From: Paracoccaceae bacterium
GTDB lineage: Bacteria > Pseudomonadota > Alphaproteobacteria > Rhodobacterales > Rhodobacteraceae
DNA: 64,000 nucleotides
Direction: 5' to 3'
Assembly (NCBI GenBank): GCA_030148225.1
Contig: JASBTX010000042.1
Span: 124,001-188,000, forward strand
The translations under genes and the position numbers were made by a program. The notes under the pieces were generated by a model. That model did no database searches, had not been told where the DNA came from, and was given only the letters and a program-made list of their open reading frames with translations. Shown here piece by piece: positions 26,482-34,792 of the stretch (position 1 is its first letter; every line of letters begins with the position of its first letter).

Positions 26482-27192
26482 ATGACAGTTTCAGCGATCA
26501 CAAGGCTGACCGCACAAGGGTCAGAGCGGCCGGCATGGGACGCAATGGAACTTGACCCTTCTGACTTTGCCTCGGAACTGCCCCGGCAATTCTGGCGGCT
26601 GGACCATAGTGAAGACGCGCGCGGTCTTTATATCGGCGAATGGACAACGACCCCGATGCAAGAGGCATTCGGCCCTTACCCCTGTGACGAGTTCATGATC
26701 CTGCTGGAGGGGCATGTGAGGTTGATCGATGCGGCGGAAAATGTGACCGAAGTGGCGCCGGGTCAGGCCTTTGCCATCGGTCGTGATACCGAAGTGTCAT
26801 GGAAACAGGATGATTTCTGCCGAAAGTTTTTCGTGATCCACCAACCGCCGGTTACCGCGCCAACCGGTTCTGGTGGGTTGACGCGGGATATCTGCGTTCT
26901 GAACGCAAAAGAAGCGGATGAAAATCAGGGCTATGCGTTTCAGAGCGATGATGGTCGCATGACCGTCGGATATCATGCCCTCGCGCCGTCTTCCGTTGAA
27001 TTCACTGCTGACACCGGCAATCGTTTGATCCGGGTAGAGGACGGCCGGGGCAGCCTGATCCAACCGGACGGCGTTGAGATGGCATTTGCCGCCGGAGACG
27101 TTTTCCTGGTGCCGGCGGGCCTTGCCTGCACATGGCAGAACGACGATCCGGTCAGACTGTTGGTGTGTCGGGTCGGGACCGGGGCGGAGTGA
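26482..27192 (+). CDS. Two-domain cupin protein (DUF861/EutQ-like)
   Basis: The 236-residue protein has two cupin barrels: the first around residues 40-110 (FGPYPCDEFMILLEGHVRLI, then VAPGQAFAIGRDTEVSWKQD) and the second near 150-230 (LIRVEDGRGSLIQPDGVEMA, then AAGDVFLVPAGLACTWQNDD). The first resembles the cupin-3/DUF861 type, found beside amine and ethanolamine genes. Classical HxH metal ligands are missing in both, so it may bind substrate or intermediate rather than catalyse an oxidation. ATG 26482 starts the conserved part; the frame before it is low-complexity. It is the first gene to the right of the divergent promoter. Confidence 0.8.
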   Translation: MTVSAITRLTAQGSERPAWDAMELDPSDFASELPRQFWRLDHSEDARGLYIGEWTTTPMQEAFGPYPCDEFMILLEGHVRLIDAAENVTEVAPGQAFAIGRDTEVSWKQDDFCRKFFVIHQPPVTAPTGSGGLTRDICVLNAKEADENQGYAFQSDDGRMTVGYHALAPSSVEFTADTGNRLIRVEDGRGSLIQPDGVEMAFAAGDVFLVPAGLACTWQNDDPVRLLVCRVGTGAE

Positions 27193-27194
27193 CG

Positions 27195-27560
27195 ATGATG
27201 GGTGCCGAATGTCAGACAATCCATATGCTCAGCCGGTTTCGACTGGCCCCCGGTACAGGGATCAGGGCTTTTTGTGAAAGCTATGAAAAGCTCGTGGAAC
27301 TGATGGCGCGGCGCGGCCTCGTGTTGGCAACAGGCCCGGTTGGCAAACGGGTCGCCGATACGCCCATGGACACCGATAGCGGTAATGCCGAAGAACTTTT
27401 CGCGGTCATGACTTTTCGCGACCGAGAGCAGCTGGATGCGGCCTATGCCTATCTGAACCAACCCGGCCACATTCCCGAACCCGAATTGCGCGCCGCGCAT
27501 GAACAGTTGAAAAGCATCGTCGCCATGCCGGTATTCACCTGCTGGCAGGATTTGGAATAA
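27195..27560 (+). CDS. Small conserved-looking protein of unknown function
   Basis: The 121-residue product begins two bases after the bicupin stop (ATGATG at 27195/27198), so it is in the same transcript. It has no signal peptide. Text such as TIHMLSRFRLAPGTGIRAFC followed by FAVMTFRDREQLDAAYAYL suggests an alternating beta-alpha layout like dimeric alpha/beta-barrel (EthD/ABM-like) proteins; this is a weak guess. Three cysteines are present. A role as a small enzyme or chaperone for the neighbouring flavoproteins is possible but not shown. Confidence 0.7.
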   Translation: MMGAECQTIHMLSRFRLAPGTGIRAFCESYEKLVELMARRGLVLATGPVGKRVADTPMDTDSGNAEELFAVMTFRDREQLDAAYAYLNQPGHIPEPELRAAHEQLKSIVAMPVFTCWQDLE

Positions 27561-27612
27561 CCGGAAATAGACGGGGATTTCGGACATCGTGGGAGGCCGG
27601 TATTGACACCTA

Positions 27613-27636
27613 ATCTGACTGACTGGTCAGTCAGAT
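27613..27636. promoter_or_regulatory. Perfect 24-bp palindrome, likely TetR/BetI-type operator
   Basis: ATCTGACTGAC, a 2-base centre TG, and GTCAGTCAGAT make 11 perfect inverted base pairs. It sits about 90 bases ahead of the TMADH-like paralog 2 start and just downstream of TTGACA (27603-27608), so repressor binding would block RNA polymerase. No hairpin-terminator T run follows. The BetI-like repressor at 21417 is the obvious candidate binder. Confidence 0.8.
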
Positions 27637-27726
27637 ATTTTTGATCTAGGCTGTATCTGTGCATCATGTGCCCGTCCATTGCCGGGCGTTGAATGCACTG
27701 ATCAACCGCACGAATGGGGACATGCA

Positions 27727-29814
27727 TTGGCAACCGATCCAAGTCACAGGATTCTTTTCGAACCGCTCAGGATTGGGCCCAAAACCACAAAGAACCGGTT
27801 TTATCAGGTCCCTCACTGCAACGGCATGGGACATCGCTGGCCGCGGACGATGGCCGAAATGCGGGGGATCAAGGCCGAGGGCGGATGGGGTGTCGTCTGC
27901 ACCGAGGAATGTTCGGTCCATCCTACCAGCGATCTGACACCGGCAACGCTGATGCGGCTCTGGGATGACAGCGACCTGCCGGTGCACGAATTGATGGTGA
28001 ACAAGGTGCACGAACATGGGGCACTGGCGGGAATCCAACTGGTGCATAACGGGCAATCGGTCAGCAATTACTTCAGCCGCATACCCTCTCTGGCACCGTC
28101 ACCCGCGCCGACCGAAACCGGTAATTCGACCCAGGCGCGGGGAATGGACAAACAGGATATCCGCGAACTGCGCCGATGGTTTCGCGAAGCGGCGCTCAGG
28201 TCACGCAGGGCAGGCTATGACATCATCTATGTCTATGCTGCGCACGGGATCATGACGCTGCTTTACCAGTTTCTGCTGCAACGCTTTAACCAGCGCACCG
28301 ACGAATATGGCGGTTCGCTTGAAAACCGCTTGCGTCTGGTGCGCGAGGTGCTTGAGGATACCCGCGATGCGGTGGGCCATGACTGCGCCGTCGCCTTTCG
28401 CTTTGCGGTTGACGAGTTGATGGGCCCCGAGGGGATGCACAAAGCCGAGGCCGAAGACATTGTCGGCACGCTGGCCGAACTGCCTGATCTTTGGGATGTG
28501 AACGTGGCCGATTGGGGCAACGATTCCCTGCCGTCGCGCTTTGGAGCCGAGGGGGCGCAGGAAAAATATGTTCAATTCGTCAAATCACTGACCACAAAGC
28601 CCGTGGTTGGTGTTGGCCGATTTACCTCGCCCGATACGATGGCAGGTCAGATCACGCGGGGTGTGCTTGATCTGATCGGCGCGGCGCGCCCGTCGATTGC
28701 CGATCCGTTCCTGCCGCAGAAGATCAAAGAAGGGCGATCGGACGAAATCCGCGAATGTATCGGCTGCAACATGTGCACTTCGGGTGATTATGTGGCCTAT
28801 CCGATGCGCTGTACCCAGAACCCGACAATGGGCGAGGAATGGCGACGGGGCTGGCACCCTGAACGTATTGCCCGGGCCGCGACGAGTGACAGCGTGCTGG
28901 TGGTTGGCGGCGGCCCTTCAGGGCTCGAGGCGGCGCTTGCCGCCGCGAACCGGGGATATGACGTCACACTCGCCGAGGCATCGCATGCACTGGGTGGCCG
29001 GGTGCTGGGTGAAACGGCGTTGGCGCCGCTAAGGCAATGGAAACGCCTGAGCGACCATCGCGAATACATGTTGTCCAAACAGACAAATGCCCGGCTTTTC
29101 ACGCAAAGCCGTCTTGACGCCGATCAGATTCTGGAAATGGGTGCCGCGCATGTCGCCATCGCCACCGGCGCGGTCTGGCGCACAGATTTCACCGGTATCC
29201 ACCACCGGTTTCCGGTACCTGTCAGCGCACCCGAGTTGATAATTTCACCCGAGGATATCATGTCCGGCACCATGCCCGGCGGGCGGGTGATGATCTTTGA
29301 CGATGATCATTACTATCTGGCCAGCAGCCTGGCTGAACATCTTGCAGCCGCCGGAATCGACGTCCTGCTTGTCACGCCGGCAGCCGAGGTCGCGGGGTGG
29401 ACCCATTTCACACTTGAATACGAGCATATTCAAACCCGGTTGCGTGAGCTTGATGTCGACATGGTCTGTCACCACGGTATCGGCGGGATCAGCAACGGGC
29501 ATGTCCGGCTGGAATGCGTGTATACCGGTGCGTCCACCCCGGTTGAGGTTGATGCCGTGATCCCGGTCACAGCGCGCAACAGCCGGGCGCCACTCTTTGA
29601 CGAACTCATGACACGTCAGGCGGAATGGGCCGATCACGGGATCAGGACGGTGACGCGCATCGGTGATTGCCTTGTCCCCGGAACGCTCGCCATGGCCATC
29701 CATTCCGGCCACGAATATGCCCGCAATCTGGACGCGCCCGATCCGGGCGACATCCCGTTCAGGCGCGAAAACGATTTTGACACCAGCCGGATCTGGCCGG
29801 AGTTTACATCATGA
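27727..29814 (+). CDS. TMADH-like flavin/iron-sulfur amine dehydrogenase, paralog 2
   Basis: The 695-residue protein is a close relative of the 19358 gene product. The FMN barrel has NRFYQVPHCNGMG with the FMN-linking Cys, the YVYAAHG Tyr/His pair, WDVNVADWGNDSLPSRF (Trp and Asp of the TMADH active site kept), the cluster motif CIGCNMCTSGDYVAYPMRC and a second dinucleotide domain (VLVVGGGPSGLEAALAA). The Tyr60 position is Glu here (VCTEECSVHPTSD) and the Trp after the cluster is missing, so the pocket is more acidic than in TMADH. The TTG at 27727 is chosen because ATDPSHRILFEP aligns with the family N-terminus and GGGGAC lies ahead. The gene ends in an ATGA overlap with the next. Confidence 0.9.
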   Translation: MATDPSHRILFEPLRIGPKTTKNRFYQVPHCNGMGHRWPRTMAEMRGIKAEGGWGVVCTEECSVHPTSDLTPATLMRLWDDSDLPVHELMVNKVHEHGALAGIQLVHNGQSVSNYFSRIPSLAPSPAPTETGNSTQARGMDKQDIRELRRWFREAALRSRRAGYDIIYVYAAHGIMTLLYQFLLQRFNQRTDEYGGSLENRLRLVREVLEDTRDAVGHDCAVAFRFAVDELMGPEGMHKAEAEDIVGTLAELPDLWDVNVADWGNDSLPSRFGAEGAQEKYVQFVKSLTTKPVVGVGRFTSPDTMAGQITRGVLDLIGAARPSIADPFLPQKIKEGRSDEIRECIGCNMCTSGDYVAYPMRCTQNPTMGEEWRRGWHPERIARAATSDSVLVVGGGPSGLEAALAAANRGYDVTLAEASHALGGRVLGETALAPLRQWKRLSDHREYMLSKQTNARLFTQSRLDADQILEMGAAHVAIATGAVWRTDFTGIHHRFPVPVSAPELIISPEDIMSGTMPGGRVMIFDDDHYYLASSLAEHLAAAGIDVLLVTPAAEVAGWTHFTLEYEHIQTRLRELDVDMVCHHGIGGISNGHVRLECVYTGASTPVEVDAVIPVTARNSRAPLFDELMTRQAEWADHGIRTVTRIGDCLVPGTLAMAIHSGHEYARNLDAPDPGDIPFRRENDFDTSRIWPEFTS

Positions 29815-31127
29815 ACAACCCCGCGCCCGATGCATGGTACAAATCCTCGTGCGATATCCTATCGTCGCTCTGGGGGGCAACGGCCACCGAAATGTCGGAA
29901 CTGCCGTCGCTGGCAGGGGAGGTGACAGCCGATGTCGCGGTTATCGGCGGCGGGTTCTGCGGCCTTTCGGCAGCGCTGCATCTGGCCGAGCAGGGCGTCA
30001 ATGTTGTGCTGGCCGATGCGCACGAGCCCGGGTGGGGTGCGTCAGGGCGCAATGGCGGGCAGGTTATTCCGGGGCTCAAGATCATGCCCGACGACATGGT
30101 TCAGCGCTACGGGGCAGAGCGGGGTGAAAGCATTGCTGCAACAGCGGGTGCAGCACCCGCGTTGGTCTATGATCTGATCGCCAGATACGGCATCGACTGC
30201 GACCTCCGCCGGACCGGCTGGATACAGCTTGCCAAGGGGCCATCGGGGCAGCGTACGACCGATGCCCATGTTGATCAGTGGGGTCGGCGTGGGGCACCCG
30301 TGCGGCCCCTGAACCGGGACGATGTCGTGGAAAAGGTCGGAACAGCGGCCTATGTCGCGGGCCTGATCGACGACCGGGGCGGCAATCTGCACCCGCTTAG
30401 CTATGCGCGAGGCCTTGCGCGGGCCTGTTTGGGCCATGGTGTCAGGATATTTGCCAATACGCCGGCCCTGGGGGTCGGGCGGGCAGGTACCGACTGGTTG
30501 GTAGGCACCCAAGACGGATCGATCAGGGCCGACAAGGTGATCGTCTGCACGAATGGCTATACCGGTGCCATGCTGCCCGGGCTGGCGCAATCCGTTGTGC
30601 CCGTGCTGACCGGTGTTGTGGCGACCCCGCCGCTGGGCGACAATCTGCGTTCGCGCATTTTGCCGGGGCGGCAGGCCGCTGCCGACACGCGCCGCCTGTT
30701 GTCATGGTTCGGCTTTGACCGCGATCACCGGCTCTTGTTCGGTAGCCGCATCAACGTTCAGCGTGAAATCATTGATGCGCGGAATTTCGGTTTTGGATTG
30801 CGTCGCCTGAATGCAGTTTTCCCCGAGGTGGATACCAGCAGGCTGGCCTATATGTGGACGGGTCGCGTTGCGCTGACATTGGATCACGTCCCCCATATCC
30901 ACGAACTGGCCGAAGGGCTGTTCAGCGGGCTTGGGTTCAATGGCCGGGGGGTGGCCATGGCCACGATGTTCGGCAAAGTGCTGGCCGGTCATGCCATGGG
31001 TAAGGCCAAGGCAGACGCATTTCTGCCCGTGACACCGATGCCGCGTGTACCGTTGGGCCGGTTGCGCGATCAGGGCATCGCGGTTGCGCTGACATGGAAG
31101 CGGGTGATGGACAGTCTGAGGCCATAG
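29811..31127 (+). CDS. FAD-dependent amine oxidoreductase (DadA/PuuB-like)
   Basis: The 438-residue protein has an N-terminal Rossmann motif (VAVIGGGFCGLSAALHLAEQ) and the string GWGASGRNGGQVIPGLK, which is typical of gamma-glutamylputrescine oxidase (PuuB) and related glycine/D-amino-acid oxidases. The C-terminal FAD contact is GLFSGLGFNGRGVAMATMFG. Such enzymes oxidise secondary or N-methyl amines to imines with FAD. It is coupled to the TMADH-like gene by ATGA and followed by the Rieske gene 39 bases later, consistent with one catabolic operon. Confidence 0.9.
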   Translation: MNNPAPDAWYKSSCDILSSLWGATATEMSELPSLAGEVTADVAVIGGGFCGLSAALHLAEQGVNVVLADAHEPGWGASGRNGGQVIPGLKIMPDDMVQRYGAERGESIAATAGAAPALVYDLIARYGIDCDLRRTGWIQLAKGPSGQRTTDAHVDQWGRRGAPVRPLNRDDVVEKVGTAAYVAGLIDDRGGNLHPLSYARGLARACLGHGVRIFANTPALGVGRAGTDWLVGTQDGSIRADKVIVCTNGYTGAMLPGLAQSVVPVLTGVVATPPLGDNLRSRILPGRQAAADTRRLLSWFGFDRDHRLLFGSRINVQREIIDARNFGFGLRRLNAVFPEVDTSRLAYMWTGRVALTLDHVPHIHELAEGLFSGLGFNGRGVAMATMFGKVLAGHAMGKAKADAFLPVTPMPRVPLGRLRDQGIAVALTWKRVMDSLRP

Positions 31128-31166
31128 AACACCAGGAACCGACCGGAAAACAGACAAAGCGAAAGA

Positions 31167-32378
31167 ATGAACATGTCACAGCAGGAAAGAGATATCTCGA
31201 TACCCGCCAACTGGGACCGGCGCGGCCTGCCCGGCTGGTGCTATCACAGCCCCGCGCTGCTGGAGCTTGAGATTGAAGAGGTCTTCAAAACCCATTGGCA
31301 GATTGCCTGCCACGTGTCCGATATACCCGATCCCGGCAATTTTCTGACATTCGACCTGTGCGGCGAGCGGGCAGTCATTCTGCGTGCGGATGACGGGACG
31401 GTCAGGGCGTTTCACAATATCTGCAGGCATCGCGGATCGCGTCTCGTGGCGCGTGACCGGGGCACCTGCCCCAATGCACTGGTCTGTCCGTTCCATGGCT
31501 GGGTCTACAACCTTGATGGTTCGTTGCGCGGCGCGGCGCGGCCCGAAAGCTTTCCGGGCATGGACAAGTCGAAATTCGGTCTGCAAACGGTCGAGCATGA
31601 GGTCTGGAACGGCTTTGTCTTTGTCCGGTTTCAGCCGGGCCCGCAACCCGACGTTCACACGTTGCTTGCGCCCGTTGCCGAAGAGGCTGCCGCCTATCGG
31701 ATGGAGGGGCATGTCCCCGTCGCCGATATCTGGACGGGCACGTCGCCGGTGAACTGGAAGTCGGTGCGCGATGTCGACAACGAGGGGTATCACGTGGCCA
31801 TGGCGCACCCGGCCCTGCAGGATCTTTATGGATCGACCTATATCGACGAACCTTATGTCAATGGTGTTTCGCGATCCGAAGGTCGCTATACGCCGTCGCC
31901 CGGGCGGCGCTGGGCGGTGCGCAATTACAAGAAATTCTCCAAGCCCGCACCGCATCTGCCCGAACATCTGCACCGGTCATGGAACTATTACGGTATTTTC
32001 CCCAATGCCGTAATTGCCACGACGCCCGAAACGATCCTGTTCTATCAGGAATTCCCGTCATCGGTCGGTTCTTCCCTTTTGCGCAGCGGCATCTACAGAA
32101 ATCCCGACGAAGACAGGCAACAGCGGGCGGCCCGGTATCTGGCCAGCAGGATCGACAGGGAAACGGTGGACGAAGACATTCAACTGACGATCTGGTCGAA
32201 CGAGGCGATGGCATCGAACATGTTCGAAGGGTTTTACCTGTCCGATCTGGAATATGGCGTGCGCAGCCATCATGACCATCTGCGTCGGCTGTTGCCGGTC
32301 TATTCGCTGGACGAGGCCCCGCCAGAGGCCGAGCTTGCCGCCGTCAACACCGCCCTGCGCGATACAGCGGGATCATGA
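31167..32378 (+). CDS. Rieske non-heme iron oxygenase, alpha subunit
   Basis: The 403-residue protein has the Rieske 2Fe-2S motif CRHRG then CPFHGW and a catalytic domain with NWKSVRDVDNEGYHVAMAHP. The two iron-binding His lie in YHVAMAHP; the residue linking the Rieske and iron sites, Asp in ring-hydroxylating dioxygenases, is Glu (NEGYH). From memory, Glu here is a feature of carnitine monooxygenase CntA and related betaine demethylases. It probably oxygenates a quaternary ammonium compound, releasing an N-methyl or cleaving a C-N bond. No dedicated reductase is encoded in the locus, so electrons must come from elsewhere. ATG 31167 or 31173. It ends in an ATGA overlap with the next gene. 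Confidence 0.9.
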   Translation: MNMSQQERDISIPANWDRRGLPGWCYHSPALLELEIEEVFKTHWQIACHVSDIPDPGNFLTFDLCGERAVILRADDGTVRAFHNICRHRGSRLVARDRGTCPNALVCPFHGWVYNLDGSLRGAARPESFPGMDKSKFGLQTVEHEVWNGFVFVRFQPGPQPDVHTLLAPVAEEAAAYRMEGHVPVADIWTGTSPVNWKSVRDVDNEGYHVAMAHPALQDLYGSTYIDEPYVNGVSRSEGRYTPSPGRRWAVRNYKKFSKPAPHLPEHLHRSWNYYGIFPNAVIATTPETILFYQEFPSSVGSSLLRSGIYRNPDEDRQQRAARYLASRIDRETVDEDIQLTIWSNEAMASNMFEGFYLSDLEYGVRSHHDHLRRLLPVYSLDEAPPEAELAAVNTALRDTAGS

Positions 32379-32614
32379 GCGCTGCGCCATCCGGCAGCGG
32401 CTTTGCTGAATGCGCGCTCTTTGCCGCCATCGGGCAGCCGGGTTCGGGGGCGGTCAGATATGCCGCCGCGATGCATTTCTACAATCAGAACCGGATCAGC
32501 GCCGAAATGCTCGAAATCTATCGTCGCTGTTGCAAGTTCGATGAGGAAGATCCGATTGACCTCGCACGGTTCGAAGGCCTGACCGACATTCCCACACCCG
32601 GATCGGCGGCATGA
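32375..32614 (+). CDS. 79-residue protein between Rieske and amine-oxidase genes
   Basis: Both ends overlap neighbours by ATGA (32375-32378 and 32611-32614), so it is translated as part of the operon. It has no signal or membrane segment. The middle AAMHFYNQNRISAEMLEIYR then CCKFDEEDPIDLARFEGLT is amphipathic with two adjacent cysteines. I do not recognise a family. Small size and position suggest an accessory subunit of the oxygenase or oxidase, which is inference only. Confidence 0.75.
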   Translation: MSAAPSGSGFAECALFAAIGQPGSGAVRYAAAMHFYNQNRISAEMLEIYRRCCKFDEEDPIDLARFEGLTDIPTPGSAA

Positions 32615-33900
32615 CCGTTCCACCGGCCAGCGTTGATGTTGTCGTGGTCGGTGCGGGCGTGGCTGGCCTCTCGGCGGCGCGTGCTCTCCTTGACGCGGGG
32701 CTCAGCATCGCGGTTGTCGAGGCCGCAGACCGGACTGGCGGGCGCTGTGTTACTGACGCAACCATATTTGACCAGCCCTTCGATCTGGGTGGATCATGGC
32801 TGCACTCGGCGGCGATCAATCCCCTTGCCCGCTTGGCCGAACGCCCCTTGGATGGGGGTGGTGCAATCTTGCACAAGGCCCCTTGGGACTGGGCCAGCGT
32901 TTTTACCGACGGGCGGCGGCTGAGCGGGGCTGAAACTGCGGATTACCGCCAGTATCAACAGGAAATGGAGGCCGCTTTACAGCGTGCAGGTGCGGACAAG
33001 GCCGATTGCCCGGTTGACGCTGTGCTGCCCCCTTCGCAATGGCAGCGGACGGCACGGCACTGGGTGGCGCAGATGCAAGGGGGCGACGCCGATGTCGTTT
33101 CGGTCCGCGACGTAGCCCGATATGCAGAGGCGCCCGGGGACTGGCTGGTGCAAGGCGGGCTTGGCGCATGGATCGGGAATTTATTTTTCGATATCCCGGT
33201 CTGCCTGAACTGTCCCGTCACCCGCATAGATCATACTGACGAACAAACCCGGGTAGTGACAGCCCGTGGCGATATTCAATGTCGTCAAACGGTGCTGACA
33301 GTGTCGACGGGCGTTCTGGCGGCAGAGCATATCATGTTTGATCCACCGCTGTCTGACGCGAAGATTGCAGCGATCAGACAATTGCCCATGGGGCTTTTGA
33401 ACAAGGTCGGATTAGCATTCGATCCCGACTGGTCCGATGCCGGTCAGGGCCACCGGGCAGATTATGCTGTGGGCGATGATCAGTATTGTACCATCGAATT
33501 CGGGGCGTTCGGCGGAAATATCGCCACGGGCTTTGTCGCCGGGCGCTTTGCCGATCAGCTCGAGGCCGCGGGCCCCAGCGCGGCGACGGATTTCTGTCTG
33601 CAGGCTGTGGAACAGCTTTTTGGCAGCGCGGCGCGGCAACGGATTATCCGGACCTTTGAAACCGCGTGGCGATCGAACCACCATACGCGCGGCTCGTACA
33701 GCTATGCCCGACCGGGTGGCGCCGATGCCCGAAGCGAACTGGCACAGCCAATCGGTGACAGGATCTTTTTCGCGGGCGAGGCGACGATGACCGATGCCTA
33801 TGCCACCGTGCACGGTGCCTATCAAAGCGGCCGCATCGCCGCGGGTCGGATCATGGCACTGCGCGGCATGGCACCCCGGGTTCAGCCGCCCGGTGTCTGA
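32611..33900 (+). CDS. Flavin monoamine oxidase family protein
   Basis: The 429-residue protein has an N-terminal FAD motif (VDVVVVGAGVAGLSAARALL), GGRCVTD and DLGGSWLHSAA of the amine-oxidase family, and the C-terminal FAD signature FFAGEATMTDAYATVHGAY. Polyamine and monoamine oxidases of this fold oxidise primary or secondary amines with O2 or another acceptor. It closes the rightward operon. Its last 19 bases overlap the convergent TIGR03084-like gene. Confidence 0.9.
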   Translation: MTVPPASVDVVVVGAGVAGLSAARALLDAGLSIAVVEAADRTGGRCVTDATIFDQPFDLGGSWLHSAAINPLARLAERPLDGGGAILHKAPWDWASVFTDGRRLSGAETADYRQYQQEMEAALQRAGADKADCPVDAVLPPSQWQRTARHWVAQMQGGDADVVSVRDVARYAEAPGDWLVQGGLGAWIGNLFFDIPVCLNCPVTRIDHTDEQTRVVTARGDIQCRQTVLTVSTGVLAAEHIMFDPPLSDAKIAAIRQLPMGLLNKVGLAFDPDWSDAGQGHRADYAVGDDQYCTIEFGAFGGNIATGFVAGRFADQLEAAGPSAATDFCLQAVEQLFGSAARQRIIRTFETAWRSNHHTRGSYSYARPGGADARSELAQPIGDRIFFAGEATMTDAYATVHGAYQSGRIAAGRIMALRGMAPRVQPPGV

Positions 33901-34679
33901 AGAAAACGCTGGCCCGGCCCGGGTGGTGGCTCGGCCGGTCCGGCAAAACACTGGGCAATCGACATCCAGCGCGTCGCATCCGGGCCGGAAACCCGCAGCG
34001 CTGTATCGGCGATGTTCCGTGTCTGGGTGACAACCTCGGCAAACTCGACCGCAGAACCTGCAATGCTGTCGGGGCCGCTGCCGAATTCCCAGATCTTTCC
34101 CGATGGCGCGGTCAGGCGCAGCCGCGGCAGATCGGCGGGGACCGGCAGATCATTGACCTGAAAGGACCAGCCAAATGTATTGACGCCCATGAAAACGATA
34201 TTGCCGATCCGGTCGCTTTCCCGGCGGGGCTGGCCAAAGAGGTCAAAAACCTCGTGCCCATGCGCCCATGTTTCCATCTGCCGGGCGGTCACGGCAGACC
34301 GAAGCGACATCTCGGGCCCAATCCAGGCCACGCGGCGTTTCGGGTCCATCCCCGCCCAGGATTCGGCATAGCGCCGGTAGGATGCCTGCCATAGATCAAA
34401 GAGCGCCGGTCCGCGTTCACCGATCCGGGCGTTTTCAAGCACTCTCAACCGATGGGTCCGGATCGCGTCTTTCATGCTGTGTTTCAGCGCGTCAAAGGCC
34501 GGATCGCCCCGGATCGCCAGATCAGCGGCCTCGGACCAGAAACTGAGATGGACCAGCACGTCATTGACCGTCCAGCTTTTGAATTGCGTCGGTCTGTCCC
34601 AACCATCGCCGACATGTTCCGCGATCACGGCGGCCAATGCGTCACTCTCTTCCAGAAATGCCTGTGCCTGTTCCATCAT
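33882..34679 (-). CDS. DinB/maleylpyruvate-isomerase-fold protein (TIGR03084-like)
   Basis: The 265-residue protein starts with a four-helix bundle of the mycothiol-dependent maleylpyruvate isomerase N type: FKSWTVNDVLVHLSFWSEAA with a metal-type His, and ARQMETWAHGHEVFDLFGQP with two more, which is the usual His triad. The C-terminal half has beta-strand text (LRLTAPSGKIWEFGSGPDSI). Function of this subgroup is not known to me. It lies convergent to the amine oxidase with a 19-base overlap and divergent from glpK. Confidence 0.8.
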   Translation of the reverse strand: MMEQAQAFLEESDALAAVIAEHVGDGWDRPTQFKSWTVNDVLVHLSFWSEAADLAIRGDPAFDALKHSMKDAIRTHRLRVLENARIGERGPALFDLWQASYRRYAESWAGMDPKRRVAWIGPEMSLRSAVTARQMETWAHGHEVFDLFGQPRRESDRIGNIVFMGVNTFGWSFQVNDLPVPADLPRLRLTAPSGKIWEFGSGPDSIAGSAVEFAEVVTQTRNIADTALRVSGPDATRWMSIAQCFAGPAEPPPGPGQRFLQTPGG

Positions 34680-34792
34680 GCCCCCGTTTGCAAAAGGTTC
34701 GGGGAAATTCGCAGCGATGACAAGTCGGGCATTGCGCCCCGGGCCCGGCTTTGGGATGGTTCAGCCCAGCAGAAAACCGGCGGAGACACGAC

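Noticed and set aside
27603-27640. Complete sigma-70 promoter at TTGACA
   Set aside because: No acceptable -10 box is found 16-18 bases downstream; only the -35-like hexamer is supported.
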